64,000 bases of DNA from Pycnopodia helianthoides (GCA_032158295.1 CM063256.1:14926953-14990952), one strand, 5' to 3'; counted from the first letter of the stretch, positions 45,298-57,200 are shown. The notes: generated from the sequence alone by a model not told the origin. Numbers and translations are program-made.

Positions 45298-45825
45298 GTA
45301 GGTGTCTACAGTATGTTTTCAGCCTAAGTAATAGCCTTGTACCGTATTTCTTTTATTTTTTGGACCAGGGACAGCTGACCAGAGATGAGAAATTCCAGAT
45401 TTTTATCTGAATTCCGGTTTTTTAAAAGTCTGCCTGGTAAATAAAAAAAGGTTGTAGTTTTTTCCACATAAAATGAGTCTGGCTTTTTGATCTACTTCTC
45501 TGGTGATGAGGATACTGCTTATAATAAAAATACAAGACAGTTATATTGCACATAATTCAGGGGCCTGTACGCGCAACACAAATAAAAAATATATAAAAAT
45601 AATAATTAATTAAATATATAAAGCAATTGTTACAGAAATAAATATTAGTTCCCGAAAGCTCCTTGGACTCTATAACTCCAGGGATTTATCGAAAGGTGGA
45701 AATGCCATCATTTCAACATACCTCCTAAGATATGGATCCCAGTTTCGCATGCTTTTATGTCAGCAGTGACTCTCACCATCATAGAGCAAGGCTCTCACCT
45801 GTGTTAGAGTATCACATTCACATCT

Positions 45826-45915
45826 ATAATAATAATAATGATAATAATAATAATACAGTATTTATTTAGCGCCAAAATTCATGAAAAACAAGTTCTAAGG
45901 CGCTTTACACAAATT
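45826..45915 (-). repeat. ATA microsatellite and SINE 3' tail
   Basis: (ATA)n with one GATA is followed by TTTATTTAGCGCC and AGGCGCTTTACACA. This resembles the 3' ends of tRNA-derived SINEs in this window. Confidence 0.45.
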
Positions 45916-47055
45916 ATTAAGGAAATGGGTACACATTAAAAAGTACAATTAAAAACCACTACAGGAACAATTTAAAATATAGGCAGGAAAATTATGTGAT
46001 GAAAATGACGTAAATTGTATTTAAAAATGCTAAAAAATAAAAGTCATCATTAAAAAATGTAGAATCTATGTTTGAAGTCATCTGCCAGCTAATATGTACT
46101 GCCAAATGATTGAATTGTTTTTGCAGTTTCTTCCTCTATTGCCTCAGGAAGTGGATAATTTTATTAATTTTTATTTGATTGTTTTCATTTTCTCACTCAA
46201 CTGTAAGCTTTCATAAAGGTCATTGAAACTTCTTCTAAATATTGCCACCTTCCCCCTCAGTGTTCTTTTATATGCATTTGGCCATTTCAATTTTAGGAGA
46301 GCTTACATATTTCTCCTGTGCATATTATTTTTGCCTGGAAAGACTGTTTTGAACCGTGTTGCCGAGAAGCCAACTTTCATCCTGCACCTGCCACCTTTGG
46401 CTAATGTATCTTGCAGTCTTTAGGGCTGACACAGCATGGGGGTATTTTTTATTACTGCCGCGGTTAAAATAAAAATAAGTATAACCCACTTTTTTAGGTG
46501 TTGATTTATCTTTGTTTTATATGCAACCTTAGATTTAAGAGTGACTTAATGTGTGTATATAATCTCACCCATTTATTAAGATGCTAGGTCTTTCTTGCCA
46601 GGTCTTTCTCTTAACAAGATAGTATATCTGATTACAAGAATGTTGACAAATCTGTCGCCGTAAATTAAAAAAGCAAAACAGGGGGCAACCCCCACCCCAC
46701 ACAAAAACCACCCACATCATATTATGTCCACACCACAAGTAATTTATTCCAAAATATAATGTGAAGAAAAACAGTTGGCTGAAATGTAACATTACTAAGA
46801 ATGTTTGTGTAACAAACCCCCCCCCCACCACTCAAATATATTATTTCGTCTGGAAAAACTTGTCCGCTGCAAGTAAATAAAAGTATCAACAGGCAATCTT
46901 TATCTGCCTGTTTATAAGACACTCTTAATTCAGTAATGCGATTCTTTGTATTGTAAACCGAGTTTGTTTGTCATAAAATACCCCCTTCTTTGTGACTAGA
47001 GCGTCAGTTGGTATAAAATACCAACCCGTTTCGAAGTCAAATCGCATTTTGCAAC

Positions 47056-47132
47056 ATGTATATCACCGGTTTAAGTCGTTGGTACCATATGCGGAGCTTG
47101 TCGGTCAAAAAACCATTGCCACCAATTTTATG
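47056..47132 (+). CDS. Candidate alternative first exon 8
   Basis: ATG opens MYITGLSRWYHMRSLSVKKP followed by LPPIL, with a strong donor TTATG/GTAAGT in phase 2. It was found by a phase-guided search. Confidence 0.4.
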
Positions 47133-48356
47133 GTAAGTAATGTGTAGTTAGGGAATGACTAACATTTTTTAGAGACGTTATTTAAAAATTATGATTTAGT
47201 ATGGAAACTGTTAATAAGAGTGTAAATAAACAACAGCAATACAAAAGTTTGGGTTTGCATATTTTTTTATTGCACCGGAAGTTCAGGATTGGCAGTTTCG
47301 ATTAATTCATTGAAAATTGTTAAAGGAAAAAGCAATCAAAATCTCTTGTTCCGCAGACTCTTTCGACAAGTTCAAATTATTCAGTCAAGTTGAGAAGCAT
47401 TTTTGAAAAGTGAATTATTTAGCCTGCTCTTCACGCCTGTGGCTTACACAAGGTTTATAACTATGGTATGACTAATAGTTGTGAGAGCATGATTCAAATT
47501 ATAGTATTTATAAACTTTAAAAATGAATGTAAATATTAAAACTTTTATAGTAATAAAAACGAAAGAAGTCTTGCCATTTGCATGGTCTCTTGGTCTGAGA
47601 GGCAGCCTTAATTTGCAGAAAAAATATACCTTTATTAATAATTAGAAATTCATATCTGAGAGTCTCATTTCCTATTTAAAGTCACCTTAACGTATCACAC
47701 TCACTTCTCTAGACACCTGCACACAGCACCTGTTTGTGTGAATTAACGAAGCTCAACTTCCTTGAATCATAAGAAAATGGACTGTGGACCATTCTATATG
47801 GAACACAACAGTGCCCTTCTAAAATGCCAACCCCCCTCCACAAATACCTACACCCCTCTACACGGAATGAATGAGACCATTTTCTATTCATACTGGCTGT
47901 GTGTGTTTATTGATTACGCTATACAACCCTGAACCATCCTTGCTCCCATACATAATACACTGTAATGTTTAGGCCTATAGCATGTCTCTCCCAAGCTTGT
48001 CCTGAGTGTGTGTATATTGTGTAGGCCTGTGCTTGCTATCAAGCGTTCTGTGTTAGGCATACATGGGGCATACAGCATCAGCTCACTGCTTGCCATTTTG
48101 TTGTCTGGCCATGCTGTAGTAGTACAGAGCTTTTATTACACAGCTTTTTAGTAATATCCAACTGTTTCATGCTAGTCCAGTGTGAACCTTGGTACAGGAC
48201 TAGCACCATACTAAGACCTGGCACATGTTTTAACCTGTAAAAACAACCGTGGACTTATCTAGTGTGAAAAAAAACACACCATTGTAACTGTGCACAGTCT
48301 GAGGTCAGATCATTGCTGGTTGTGTGTACAGTAAATTAAACGCACGCTGATAAGAA

Positions 48357-48584
48357 ATGATTTCGAGTAGAATGTGCAATATGAGTGGGAAGAAGACTAG
48401 GGCAGATAACTTCAGCGAGGAGGACAAGATGCTGCTGCTTTCTCTCATCGCGGATTACGTCGGCATCTTGGAGAGTCGTAAGACTGATCACAAGAGCAAC
48501 TCAGATAAATATAAAGCCTGGGCAACTATCTCCAAGAGGTTTCATCGTATGGCATCCCATCCACGTAATTTCACACAGATGAAG
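48357..48584 (+). CDS. MSANTD-like gene, coding exon 1
   Basis: The first of three in-frame ATGs is used; the third, at 48381 (MSGKKTRADNFSEEDK), is the likeliest alternative start. The exon ends CAGATGAAG/GTATAA, phase 0, inside the Myb/SANT-like domain. It contains helix 1 and 2 residues FSEEDKMLLLSLIADYVGIL and KYKAWATISKRFH. Confidence 0.85.
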
Positions 48585-49137
48585 GTATAATTGACATTAT
48601 ATATGCAAGTAATCTCATGCATTATTCATAGAACTTTAATGTATATTGACCCCTTGCACTTCCGCACAATGCAGGAGGTGTACCCTTTCTACCATTTTGG
48701 GAGTCAATTCCTTTGTGTACATTTTTACTCCCAAAATGGTGGACAGGATAGACTTGTGTAAGTGCGCTGCCATCAGGGGTCAATACGATATTTCTATTAT
48801 TATTGTTAAGAATTCAAATCATGGTAAAGTCAAAACAAAATTGCATTTTGGTTCACAGATTTAAACATAAATAAAATAATATTTAGTAGCAATATCAAAT
48901 AATCAATCAACCAATAGTTATATGTTTTACCCAAGTTATTATGATATCATTATATATAAATCTCAAGCCCCGCCCACTATAACCAAATATGGTGCTGTGC
49001 AAAAACATTGCCAATGAATAGAGGAGGAAAAAACCAGCTCAACAAAACAGGTTACCAGCCAAAAGTTTATATTGCAATTGACTGGTTCACGGCTGATCAT
49101 TTCTCAGTAAATGAATTTCCTCAAAACATAAAAACAG

Positions 49138-49290
49138 CTTTGAGAAAGAAAGAAAGAAATATGAGCTTTTGAAACAAGTAGGTTTCACAATTTTTAGTAG
49201 CCCACTGGGGGGAGTTGAGAAGTAGCATTTACTAGCCCATAGCAGTTTTTACTAGACAATGTATGCCGGGCTAGTGTTAAGGGTGAGCCC
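49138..49290 (-). repeat. Partial GCCCTTAACACTAGCCCGGC-family repeat
   Basis: TTTTTAGTAGCCCACTGGGG, TTTTTACTAGACAATGTATG and GGGCTAGTGTTAAGGGTGAG match the reverse complement of 40386-40730, 5' half only. It lies about 50 bases before exon 2 of the MSANTD-like gene. Confidence 0.65.
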
Positions 49291-49342
49291 TGTAATAAAA
49301 AAACGTGTATTAAATCAAATTTGCTTTGTTTTTTTGCCCAAG

Positions 49343-49563
49343 GATTTGTATCGCCGTCTGAAATTAAAAGCTAAGAAGGAAGTGGGTATTTGGTTGAAGG
49401 CTTGTGTGGACGCGGGAGCAGATACTCCAGCTCCGGGCTCTAATGTCATCCGTCCTGACGATACGAGTTTCCTTGTGTACGAGATGATTAAACCTTACAA
49501 GGAAGAACTCAATCCAGATGATAAGGAACATGAACGTCTACTGGCAGAGGCGAGACAAAACAG
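49343..49563 (+). CDS. MSANTD-like gene, coding exon 2
   Basis: The acceptor TTTTTTTGCCCAAG and donor AACAG/GTGCGC give phase 0 to 2. It encodes DLYRRLKLKAKKEVGIWLKA (end of the domain), then RPDDTSFLVYEMIKPYKEEL and KEHERLLAEARQN. Confidence 0.85.
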
Positions 49564-49717
49564 GTGCGCTTACATTGTCAGGCCTTGCGCTTAAGGGCAA
49601 GGTACCATTTGTTTTTGGAACTCTAGATTATGTTAATCCTATAGAAATGTAAATCTATACAATAAAACTATAGGCCTACCTGTGAAAATTTCATTGCAAA
49701 AGGTGGTAGTGTTTTTG

Positions 49718-49853
49718 TACGGAGCCCCTAAAGGGACATTAAAAAAAAAAAAAAAAAAAAAAAAAAATTATCTCGTGCGCACGAGATAATATGTTGTGCG
49801 CACGAGATAATTAAAAAAAAAAATTTGTTTAATGTCCCTTTAGGGGCTCCGTA
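49718..49853. mobile_element. Palindromic MITE with ATCTCGTGCGCACGAGAT core
   Basis: The outer arms TACGGAGCCCCTAAAGGGAC and GTCCCTTTAGGGGCTCCGTA are perfectly complementary. Inside are a 26-base A-run and two copies of CTCGTGCGCACGAGATAA-type palindromes. The whole 136 bp can fold into one hairpin. Confidence 0.9.
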
Positions 49854-50112
49854 TTTTTTAGATATCACAGAGCCGTGGTATAATGTCTTCGCAGGAAGAA
49901 TAATCTGTTATTGAAAAAACACAATCTGAGAACTGTTCCATGCATGAAATGTTTCTCAGATTGAATTTTTATTTGAATTCCTTTCTCAGAAACCTTATTC
50001 TTTAGACGTTAGGCCCTATACATTATCAACAGCTGCAGTGCTTCTTATTACCAAGTCAGTTTTTGTGGTCTTTTTTTTTTTTGAGTAATTACCAAAGGTA
50101 TACCCTCCCTTT

Positions 50113-50457
50113 AAGCTTTTTGTAAAGTCGCCCACCGGGCTTGTGTGCCTTTTACTCATTCACAGGAGGTTTTTCGTTGCCCAGATTTTAAACATGTATT
50201 GCCATAAATGTGTCTTTCTGATGTTCTAGTGATCATAATGGTCAAATGAAAGTTACATTCACACACTCAAAAGTACATGAACACATTTTAGAAATATTTA
50301 TTATTCACATCTGAAAAGGAAGAAATGTGAGCATTTTAAACAAGTGGGTTACACAGTTTTCAGGGCAAGTTGAGTTTACAAGTTTTATAATAATTGCTCG
50401 TACAGTTGCAATTTTTACTAGACAATGTGCGCCGGGCTAGTGTTTAGGGTGAGCCCT
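50113..50457 (-). repeat. GCCCTTAACACTAGCCCGGC-family repeat (inverted)
   Basis: Starts AAGCTTTTTGTAAAGTCGCC and ends GCCGGGCTAGTGTTTAGGGT then GAGCCCT; full length relative to 40386-40730. Confidence 0.75.
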
Positions 50458-50818
50458 AATTATTCATGTTGCAATGTTTTTTTTTACTATGGTTCCTTGC
50501 CTACAATTAACAGCACTTAAACTGAGCGACTTTGGATTTCTGGCTTTGGCTGGTGGTTACAGTGACCAAACCTTTGAATAGTAAATAGATAAAACCTAAA
50601 TATTGGTAATTATTGACGCAACCTAATAACATACATGGCAGTCACTTATATATTCATACTCTTATGTTTCAAACTGAAATTCACATTTAGACAAATTTCA
50701 ATCATTCATTTATGTTTGTAAGTTAAGAAAACTTGGGTCTTTAGGTATGAAGCAGAGCGGTTTAATAAAATAATCTTTTTCAACATTAGATTATTTTCAA
50801 TAATTTTTTGTATTTCAG

Positions 50819-51569
50819 GGAAACGAATGAATTTACAGTAAGCATTGATCTTGATGAAGAGATTGATGTAGATGAGCAGTCAACGAAATACGCCGAAGAA
50901 AACGAAAACGAAAATGAAATCGAACACGAAATCGTAAATATATACCAAGGTGATACCGAGCCGATACCAATCAAAGAAGAACCAGATTTTGATTTCGTTC
51001 CTCCCAACGTTGTTGAATCAACACCAGAGGAGAGTGGGGAGAAAACACCCGCCCCAGTGACCCCGCTGACCCCGCTGAGACCAAGATCCGAACGTGTCTT
51101 AGCGAAGAGAGCTGCCGTTGATAACCACCCCGAGACTGTGAGTAGTAGCATCTTCAGTCGGAGTGATGGTCACCGCCAGAAGAACTCATCAAATCGACCG
51201 TGGAACTCGGCCAAGAGGATGCGCAGCTTTCCTAGTATGGAAAGGCACGACATGCCGAGACGGGGAAGATTCTCGAGTGCGTTTGCGAGTCACAGGGACG
51301 GCTGGGGGGATTTCGGCACTGGTGGAAGTTTTGTCCGCGAGCCCCCGGCGGAACGGCACGGCGATGTAGACGATGATGTGCTCGACGGCATGTCCCCGTA
51401 TGAGTCATCCATGTTCCAGATAGCGCAGACGGAGCACAAGGCTAAGATGCTGGTATTGCAGACAAAGAGGAGGGCGGAGACTGCCAAGGAGGAGGCGTAT
51501 AAGATGATGTGGCAGAATGCTCAGCTCCAGAGAGACCTGCTGCAATTGCAGTATGAGAGCATCTTGTAA
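50819..51569 (+). CDS. MSANTD-like gene, last coding exon
   Basis: The acceptor TTTTTTGTATTTCAG enters in phase 2 and continues RETNEFTVSIDLDEEIDVDE. It holds an acidic Glu/Asn-rich stretch, PIPIKEEPDFDFVPPNVVES, a basic Ser/Arg region (RPWNSAKRMRSFPSMERHD) and a C-terminal coiled coil (QTEHKAKMLVLQTKRRAETA, KEEAYKMMWQNAQLQRDLLQ). The stop TAA is at 51567. Confidence 0.9.
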
Positions 51570-51828
51570 TACCCAGTGTAACATTCCTCTCTGTTTAGCC
51601 AAACTGTATATAGAGCCAACCTTTAACCTTTTCTCCAGAATAAGAGAAGTCTTTAAAAAGCAAAAAAACAAAAACAACGGCCAATGAAGAAGCTAGTTTT
51701 TTAACCTGTACTACTAATATTTACACAATGTTTAATGTTTGTTTTTAAAATCATACATGCTTTACAAAAGCATGTCATACTTGTAGCTAAATGTTTATTT
51801 TGTTTGTCGTGGGAATTATAACTTTTAA

Positions 51829-51841
51829 AATAAACAATAAA
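51829..51841 (+). terminator. Two overlapping-spaced polyadenylation signals
   Basis: AATAAA at 51829 and 51836, about 265 bases after the stop codon of the MSANTD-like gene. A short 3' UTR is implied. Confidence 0.75.
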
Positions 51842-52396
51842 CAGACTTAGCTATACCGAAGTTATGACTTGCTAGGTTACATGAAATAAGTAAATTAAGT
51901 TTTGATAGTAATTGAAGAGATACCATGTGTCATAATTTTATAAATAATATACAAGGATGTTTGCTTTTGGTAATAAACAACCAAGTGCTCTGTTCCAGAA
52001 AAAGAATCTTAGTTTCGAGGAATATAATGCATATCAGGAGTGAAACAAATTACCAGTGATGATGACGACTCCATTTTATCAAGATCAATCCAAGGACCTT
52101 TTGCTCTGACGCGATACGTTAATGCGTAATTGCAGTACAATATTTACCTTGGTTCATAATTCTTGTCAGCTTTTGTGATATTGATCGTAACAGCGGACCA
52201 GTGTTTGCTATAGACTGCGGCAAGTTCTGCACAAAATTCAAATGTTGGGACCCGTTAAACTTGTTTCCTTTAATTGGTAAAGAGGTGTAGTCGGGAAAAA
52301 GGGTCAACAAATGCTCATGACTCCCACAGTCTTTTGTTGAGAAAATAAAATTTACTTTGCGTATGTAATTACCCCAAAATTCACTCTCTGGGCTTT

Positions 52397-52734
52397 AAAG
52401 GCGCTGTACACTAATGGTAAGATCGAAAAACACAATGTTCACAGATTCACACATAACTTACATGATTTAAAGTAAATAATGGTAGAAAGGGTTCCTTAAA
52501 ATATTTCTGCCTAAAATGCTATCATTTCTGAGAAACGAGTAAAACAATAGTAATTATCGCGCGCGATAATTTGAAAAAACAGAAAACACATAAGATCTCT
52601 TTTCACTATTTTCTCGTGACCTCGATGACCAATTGAGCTCAAACTTTCACAGGTTTGTTTGTTCATGCATATGTTTAATCACACAAAATGTGGACACTGA
52701 TTTTGAGCTGTTACCAAAAGTGTACAATACCTTT
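52397..52734 (+). mobile_element. MITE with AAAGGCGCTGTACACTAATG ends
   Basis: The left end AAAGGCGCTGTACACTAATG and right end AAAAGTGTACAATACCTTT are imperfect inverted repeats. The core has ACTATTTTCTCGTGACCTCG and GACCAATTGAGCTCAAACTT, shared with the 13.4 kb family. Confidence 0.7.
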
Positions 52735-52749
52735 AAGTGGCATAAACCT

Positions 52750-52885
52750 TCCTCCCCCCCCCCCCTGCTCAGAACCCTTCACCCCCAACCCCTATGGTTC
52801 GATACATATTAATTTGCGGGTGTCCCCCCCCTCCCCCCCCCCAAAAAAAAGTGTTTGCCCATGCTTGCCCCCCCCCCCCTCCTCA
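52750..52885. repeat. Poly-C low-complexity tract
   Basis: Several C-runs of 9-12 bases in a row, one with a following A8 run. Similar C-runs occur at 46817, 53102 and 54392. Confidence 0.8.
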
Positions 52886-52970
52886 AAAGAAAATGTCTGG
52901 TTAAGCCACTGGCTTAAGCATGGAGGTTATTGTACACTGTTAAATGTTCACGTTTTTTTGTTTTTTTTTA

Positions 52971-53088
52971 AGGCCTGGAATTACACGGAGGCCCTGGCTG
53001 GCCTCTGTTGCCCTGGATCTTGGCCTCATAGACTTTAAAGATTTTCAATGGAAGTGCTCTTTGTAAAATGAAAGTGACCTTGCCCTGC
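52971..53088 (+). repeat. CAGGCCTGGAATT-family repeat, truncated
   Basis: AAGGCCTGGAATTACACGGA, TTCAATGGAAGTGCTCTTTG and TGACCTTGCCCTGC match; the right end is missing. Confidence 0.65.
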
Positions 53089-54058
53089 TATTTATTCTCA
53101 TCCCCCCCCCCCCCCCCGCTTTTTACGATCATATTTTGTAATGAGTGTATAATTTTTAACAGACACAATCTAGTGTTCAACTTTCCTAATGTATTAGTTT
53201 CATGTCTGTACCAAGAGAATCAAATTGAAGAAGTAACTTTTTCACAAAAATTATAAGAAAACCATTTTTTAAAGAGTACATGTATTTAAAATAAAACAAA
53301 TTATTGCTTGTTCACAGTGAAATTTTCATCACCTTTCTTTTGTTTTCTTCCAGTTATTTTTGAAGATGCACAATAAAGTTATTAAAAAAAGGCAAACAAA
53401 AAAAGTGTTTTTTTCACAGTTTTGTGTTCATTCAAGTTGTTTTTTAAAGTGAAGTTAGTAAACACCAAGCTTAGTTAATCCAGAGAAAATAGCGTTTGTT
53501 TTCTGTAGTTTCATGGGTGTATGGGGAACTAGTTAGTTAAAGGGGTGGGGGGGGGGTAGAGGTTTTTGTGCCCAAAACCTTTGACACAGATAAAAACATA
53601 AAGTTCCAATTTCTAATGCCTGGTAAAAAGTATCTGTGCTTTCTCTGTCTGATTTTTTTGTTCCTCTGTCTGTGCCCAAATTTTCCCCACTGTTTGCCAG
53701 AATTTGGGTGGGGGCAGTTGCATACCCTACCCCCCATTCCCCCGGGTCGTACGCCCATGTTTAATTTCTGCAATAAGTAGGATTGTCAATAATTATTACC
53801 CATAAATCAATTATGAACATGGAAATTGGTCAAATGGGCTTTTAAAATGATGTACCAATGTGTCAGAATTACATGTGACTTCAAATGTTGTAGTTTTTAA
53901 ATAATAATAATTATATCAACAATAATCATTATGATTTGTTTAAATACTTTTCTTTAAATCTGGAATAAAAAGGTTAAATAAGAACTACATTGGGGCTTTT
54001 GAAAAATAACACATTTTCAGAATGTACAAATTCTGAGATTACTCATTATTAAATGTCA

Positions 54059-54212
54059 AGTTTGGCACCCCCGTACAACTTAATATTGACAAAATAGGGG
54101 GACCACCAAAATAGGGCTAGATAGCTCAGTTGGTAGAGCGCTGGCACGTTAATCTGGAGGTTGTTGGTTCAAATCCTGCTCTAGTAATTATTTCTTTGTT
54201 CAACCCCAAATC
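54059..54212 (+). mobile_element. tRNA-derived SINE
   Basis: The same structure as 12575-12730. ATTGACAAAATAGGGGGACC precedes a tRNA-like block (54115-54187) with A box TAGCTCAGTTGGTAGAGCGC and B box GGTTCAAATCC. The acceptor-like stem GCTAGA / TCTAGT is present. TTTCTTTGTTCAACCCCAAA follows. It is better preserved than the 12.6 kb copy. Confidence 0.75.
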
Positions 54213-54464
54213 AATACTTATTATTATATAATTTATAGATTTTATGTGTTTAGTTGCCATTTTTTACATCTCAACAGGTGCTTTTAATTTAATACTTAAT
54301 ATACCCGACTATTTTTCTAGGTCAGCTCAGCAATCAGACTACACATCATAAATATTCATAAGCTTTGTGCAAATCTTCCATCATGCATGTCATGACACCC
54401 CCCCCCCCCTTCCTGGTAGCCAGACTTTTATAAATATTCATGAGTATGCTTGTGTATCACTCAC

Positions 54465-54578
54465 CATAGCAGCCACACCACTTGATCCCTCCAATAGGGT
54501 CATACAGGTGGCTCTGTTTGCTGATGCCAGGATGAACCACGAGTGAACCATGTGGATTGCCTTGCCATCAACATGTAC
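54465..54578 (-). CDS. Candidate splice-bounded exon on the minus strand
   Basis: On the minus strand, TCTTCTTGCACAG (acceptor) and GCTATG/GTGAGT (donor) enclose 114 bases, open throughout in phase 0 (VHVDGKAIHMVHSWFILASA...). A different frame gives the more protein-like SKQSHLYDPIGGIKWCGCYG but has a stop near the exon start. I recognise neither, and no partner exon is seen. Confidence 0.2.
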
Positions 54579-56592
54579 CTGTGCAAGAAGATTGTTTTGC
54601 ATGAATGAACAAAGGCCAGCAGATTACACTGGGCCCTTATGAATAATGAAAAGCTTTAATAGCACACATGTACCACTTTCCACCTCCCCATGCATGTACC
54701 TACTACACTGTATGAGATCACCTCCATGATGTGAGGGAGGTACACAGAAAGTAGCTGGTGTTTGTATGAACAGTATAATCTCCAAGGTGTTAACCATTGG
54801 ATACAGGCCTGAGATCTTTTGTGGCTGGGAGTGGTGCATATTTAAGATGTAAGACTTAATGACAGACTCTGTCCATGGTAGGGTTTACAGTTATGTGCCT
54901 GGCCAATGTACTTGTGGAATATTGTTTACTGTGTGTTGGATGTGTTGACTTTTTGGTATTTTTTTTTTTTTTTACTGCAGTCGGTTATTAGGAATGCATT
55001 TTGAAGATGGAATTGATAAACTGTGAAGGTTGTGAGAGTACAATGTGTGTTTTTTAAAGCAGACTGACCTTTGAGGCTGTTGCATTTTGGTTTTGGTTCT
55101 GTGTGGAGGTTTTGTTATTGTTACTTCATTTCCTTCCTCCATGTGCTTCAGGTACTGATATTTCAATGTTGTACTTGTATTGCTCACTCCTTCCAAGCAA
55201 GTGTTTACTCGTCAGCAAGTTTATTGTTTCAACTGAGGACAGCTTTGAAGTGATTCAAGAATAGAATGAGGCTTCCAAAAATCTGAAGCTGAAGGGCTCC
55301 TATAAAGAATTTGAGGGGTTTGAACTTTCGGCAAATTTTCTCTTCACTTCCCTGTACATCATCAGTGGAGGTGAATGCACAGTTGCATGGTTACAAGAAC
55401 ATAATTAACGTACGGAATGGCAAGCTCCATCAACTTGTTTCATAGGCATACTTCTAATTCTACCTCCATGAGTAACAAGTGAGAAAATAGACTTGTGTTT
55501 TTTTAGCAAAGAGGGATGGGTTACTGATCAATGGTGAAATTATGCACTAGCTCCCTGACTGATGTTTGAACTAAAAGGCAAGCTTTGTTCTTGAAGTACA
55601 TGAGTTTACATAAGGATCGGCAGTGTAATTGCAAAGTGCACAAGATCTTTTGAAGTGTGTTGTCAATTAAGTGCCCAGTGAGCTGCTACTATTGACACAG
55701 AATTGGACAAGCAAATTACTGATTGTCGGATTTACAGAGCAACGGTGTTTAACAATGCAGTGTGTGTCCGGGCCGGCGTTCCTGCAGTAATTGGATCAAA
55801 AACAGAGTAGTTGGACATTGGCAGTAGTGCGGTGCGTATGAGAAGAAACACACATTGAATACTTCTCGAATGTGAGCGTGTCTTCCATTCTGACATTTCA
55901 ATCTACCAAATATTGTGCTGTGAACTTGCAGTCTGTGGTGGATGCTCAGCACGCCCATCGGAGCTTGAGAGTGCAGTGGAATGTCAGACTGTGGTTTATG
56001 TTGGCAGAGACCATAGACCAGAGACTAATTCATCATTCATATGTGTATCAAAATGAAAGGGGTCATAGTGCATTCATAACCCCTCTCACATGTCTGTGGA
56101 GGAGGCTGCAAATGCTATGCCTTGAACCAGAGCATGAAAGCAACATTAAACTTGGGGTTGAATGCATACCGACTGCCCATGAAATGGTTCAGAGTGTTTA
56201 CTTCCATATTGGACTTTGATGGAGGCTGTAACTTGTAAGCATTCACGATGATTTGTTCTTTTTGTGGACGTGTTGTTTGTCACTAATCCCTCCCTCATGT
56301 AAGACCTCATAACGCATTGTACAACCGCGACAGTTTATTGATTTCTGAAGCCAGTTTCTTGTCGAGTCAGAGGGTGAGGACACTATCAACGTTTGGTCCG
56401 ACACTTTCATCAACGGATCTTGAAATCTTCCCGAGTCTCATGCTATGACATTGAACAAGAAATAACTGAAGGCAGACAATTTAGGCATGAGGTGTTTCAG
56501 AAAAAGAAGTTTACTGAAGCCTAATTTGACTGAGCTATGGTCAAAGGTGTTGAGATGAGGATCTTCACAAACTTCTTCTCTACTTCATCAGC

Positions 56593-56696
56593 ATGACTCT
56601 GAAATTGCCTGTGATTAAACAGTTGTGGTGTTTAGAAGCTATCGAGGCGCAGTATAAGAATTCCCTCCATCGGGAAAGGCAGAGGTCAAAGTGCAG
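56593..56696 (+). CDS. Candidate alternative first exon 9
   Basis: ATG opens MTLKLPVIKQLWCLEAIEAQ, then YKNSLHRERQRSKC, and ends at TGCAG/GTATGT in phase 2. The next matching exon is 60557, only 3.9 kb away. Confidence 0.5.
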
Positions 56697-57009
56697 GTAT
56701 GTCTTATTGAAGAATGGGATCATCTTAAAAACATTGTAATTTTTCGGGCAAGATCAATATTTTTGTTACAAGTAAGACCTTTTCAAAAATTTAAAACCAG
56801 TGAAGGCAACATCATTCTACTTTTATTTCTACATCTTCGTTACAGTAATCTCAAGAAAACTGTAATGGAGTGAAATGTTTGTCTTCAAAAGTGATAGGCC
56901 CTAAAGGGTCACACATTTGTTAAATCTTATCTCAAAAATTACTGGGGTAACCAGTATTGTAAGTAGCTTGGTACTAACCCTAACCCATACAAATGAATTG
57001 TAAGGGCGA

Positions 57010-57200
57010 CTGCCATTTCTTCCGACACCCTATGTTCTGATTATTTAGTTCCGATAACCACTTGTGAATTGGGGTTATTAGCGTTAGGGTTAGGATTATA
57101 GATGTACATTAGGGGTGTTGGAACATCTACATAGGTGTATTGGAACATAGGGTGTCGGAACATAGGGGTGACAGCACATAGCATAGGCGTCGGAACATAA
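57010..57200 (+). repeat. Short irregular repeats of GGAACATAGGGTGTC
   Basis: TTGGAACATAGGGTGTCGG, GGAACATAGGGGTG and GGCGTCGGAACATAA follow one another, and CGACACCCTATGTTCTGA at 57021 is the inverse. A tandem with one inverted member. Confidence 0.7.

Larger units (their letters stand above)
48357..51569 (+). other. Gene span: Myb/SANT-like DNA-binding protein (MSANTD3/FSBP/NAIF1 type)
   Basis: Three coding exons joined with phases 0 and 2 give a 399-residue protein. The N-terminal ~80 residues carry a Myb/SANT-like (Myb_DNA-bind_5) domain spanning the first intron: NFSEEDKMLLLSLIADYVGI, LESRKTDHKSNSDKYKAW, and after the junction QMKDLYRRLKLKAKKE. This matches the MSANTD3/FSBP layout (FSxxEKxxLLxLVxxYxxxLExKKTD...W). 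An acidic middle region with a possible IKEEPD-type SUMO site and a C-terminal coiled coil follow. Proteins of this type are nuclear DNA binders; a role here is not known. The gene lies inside the large intron of the multi-first-exon gene, on the same strand. Confidence 0.85.

Noticed and set aside
57060..57100. Telomere-like GTTAGGGTTAGG
   Set aside because: There are fewer than two full hexamers within an irregular local repeat, so it is not an interstitial telomere array.
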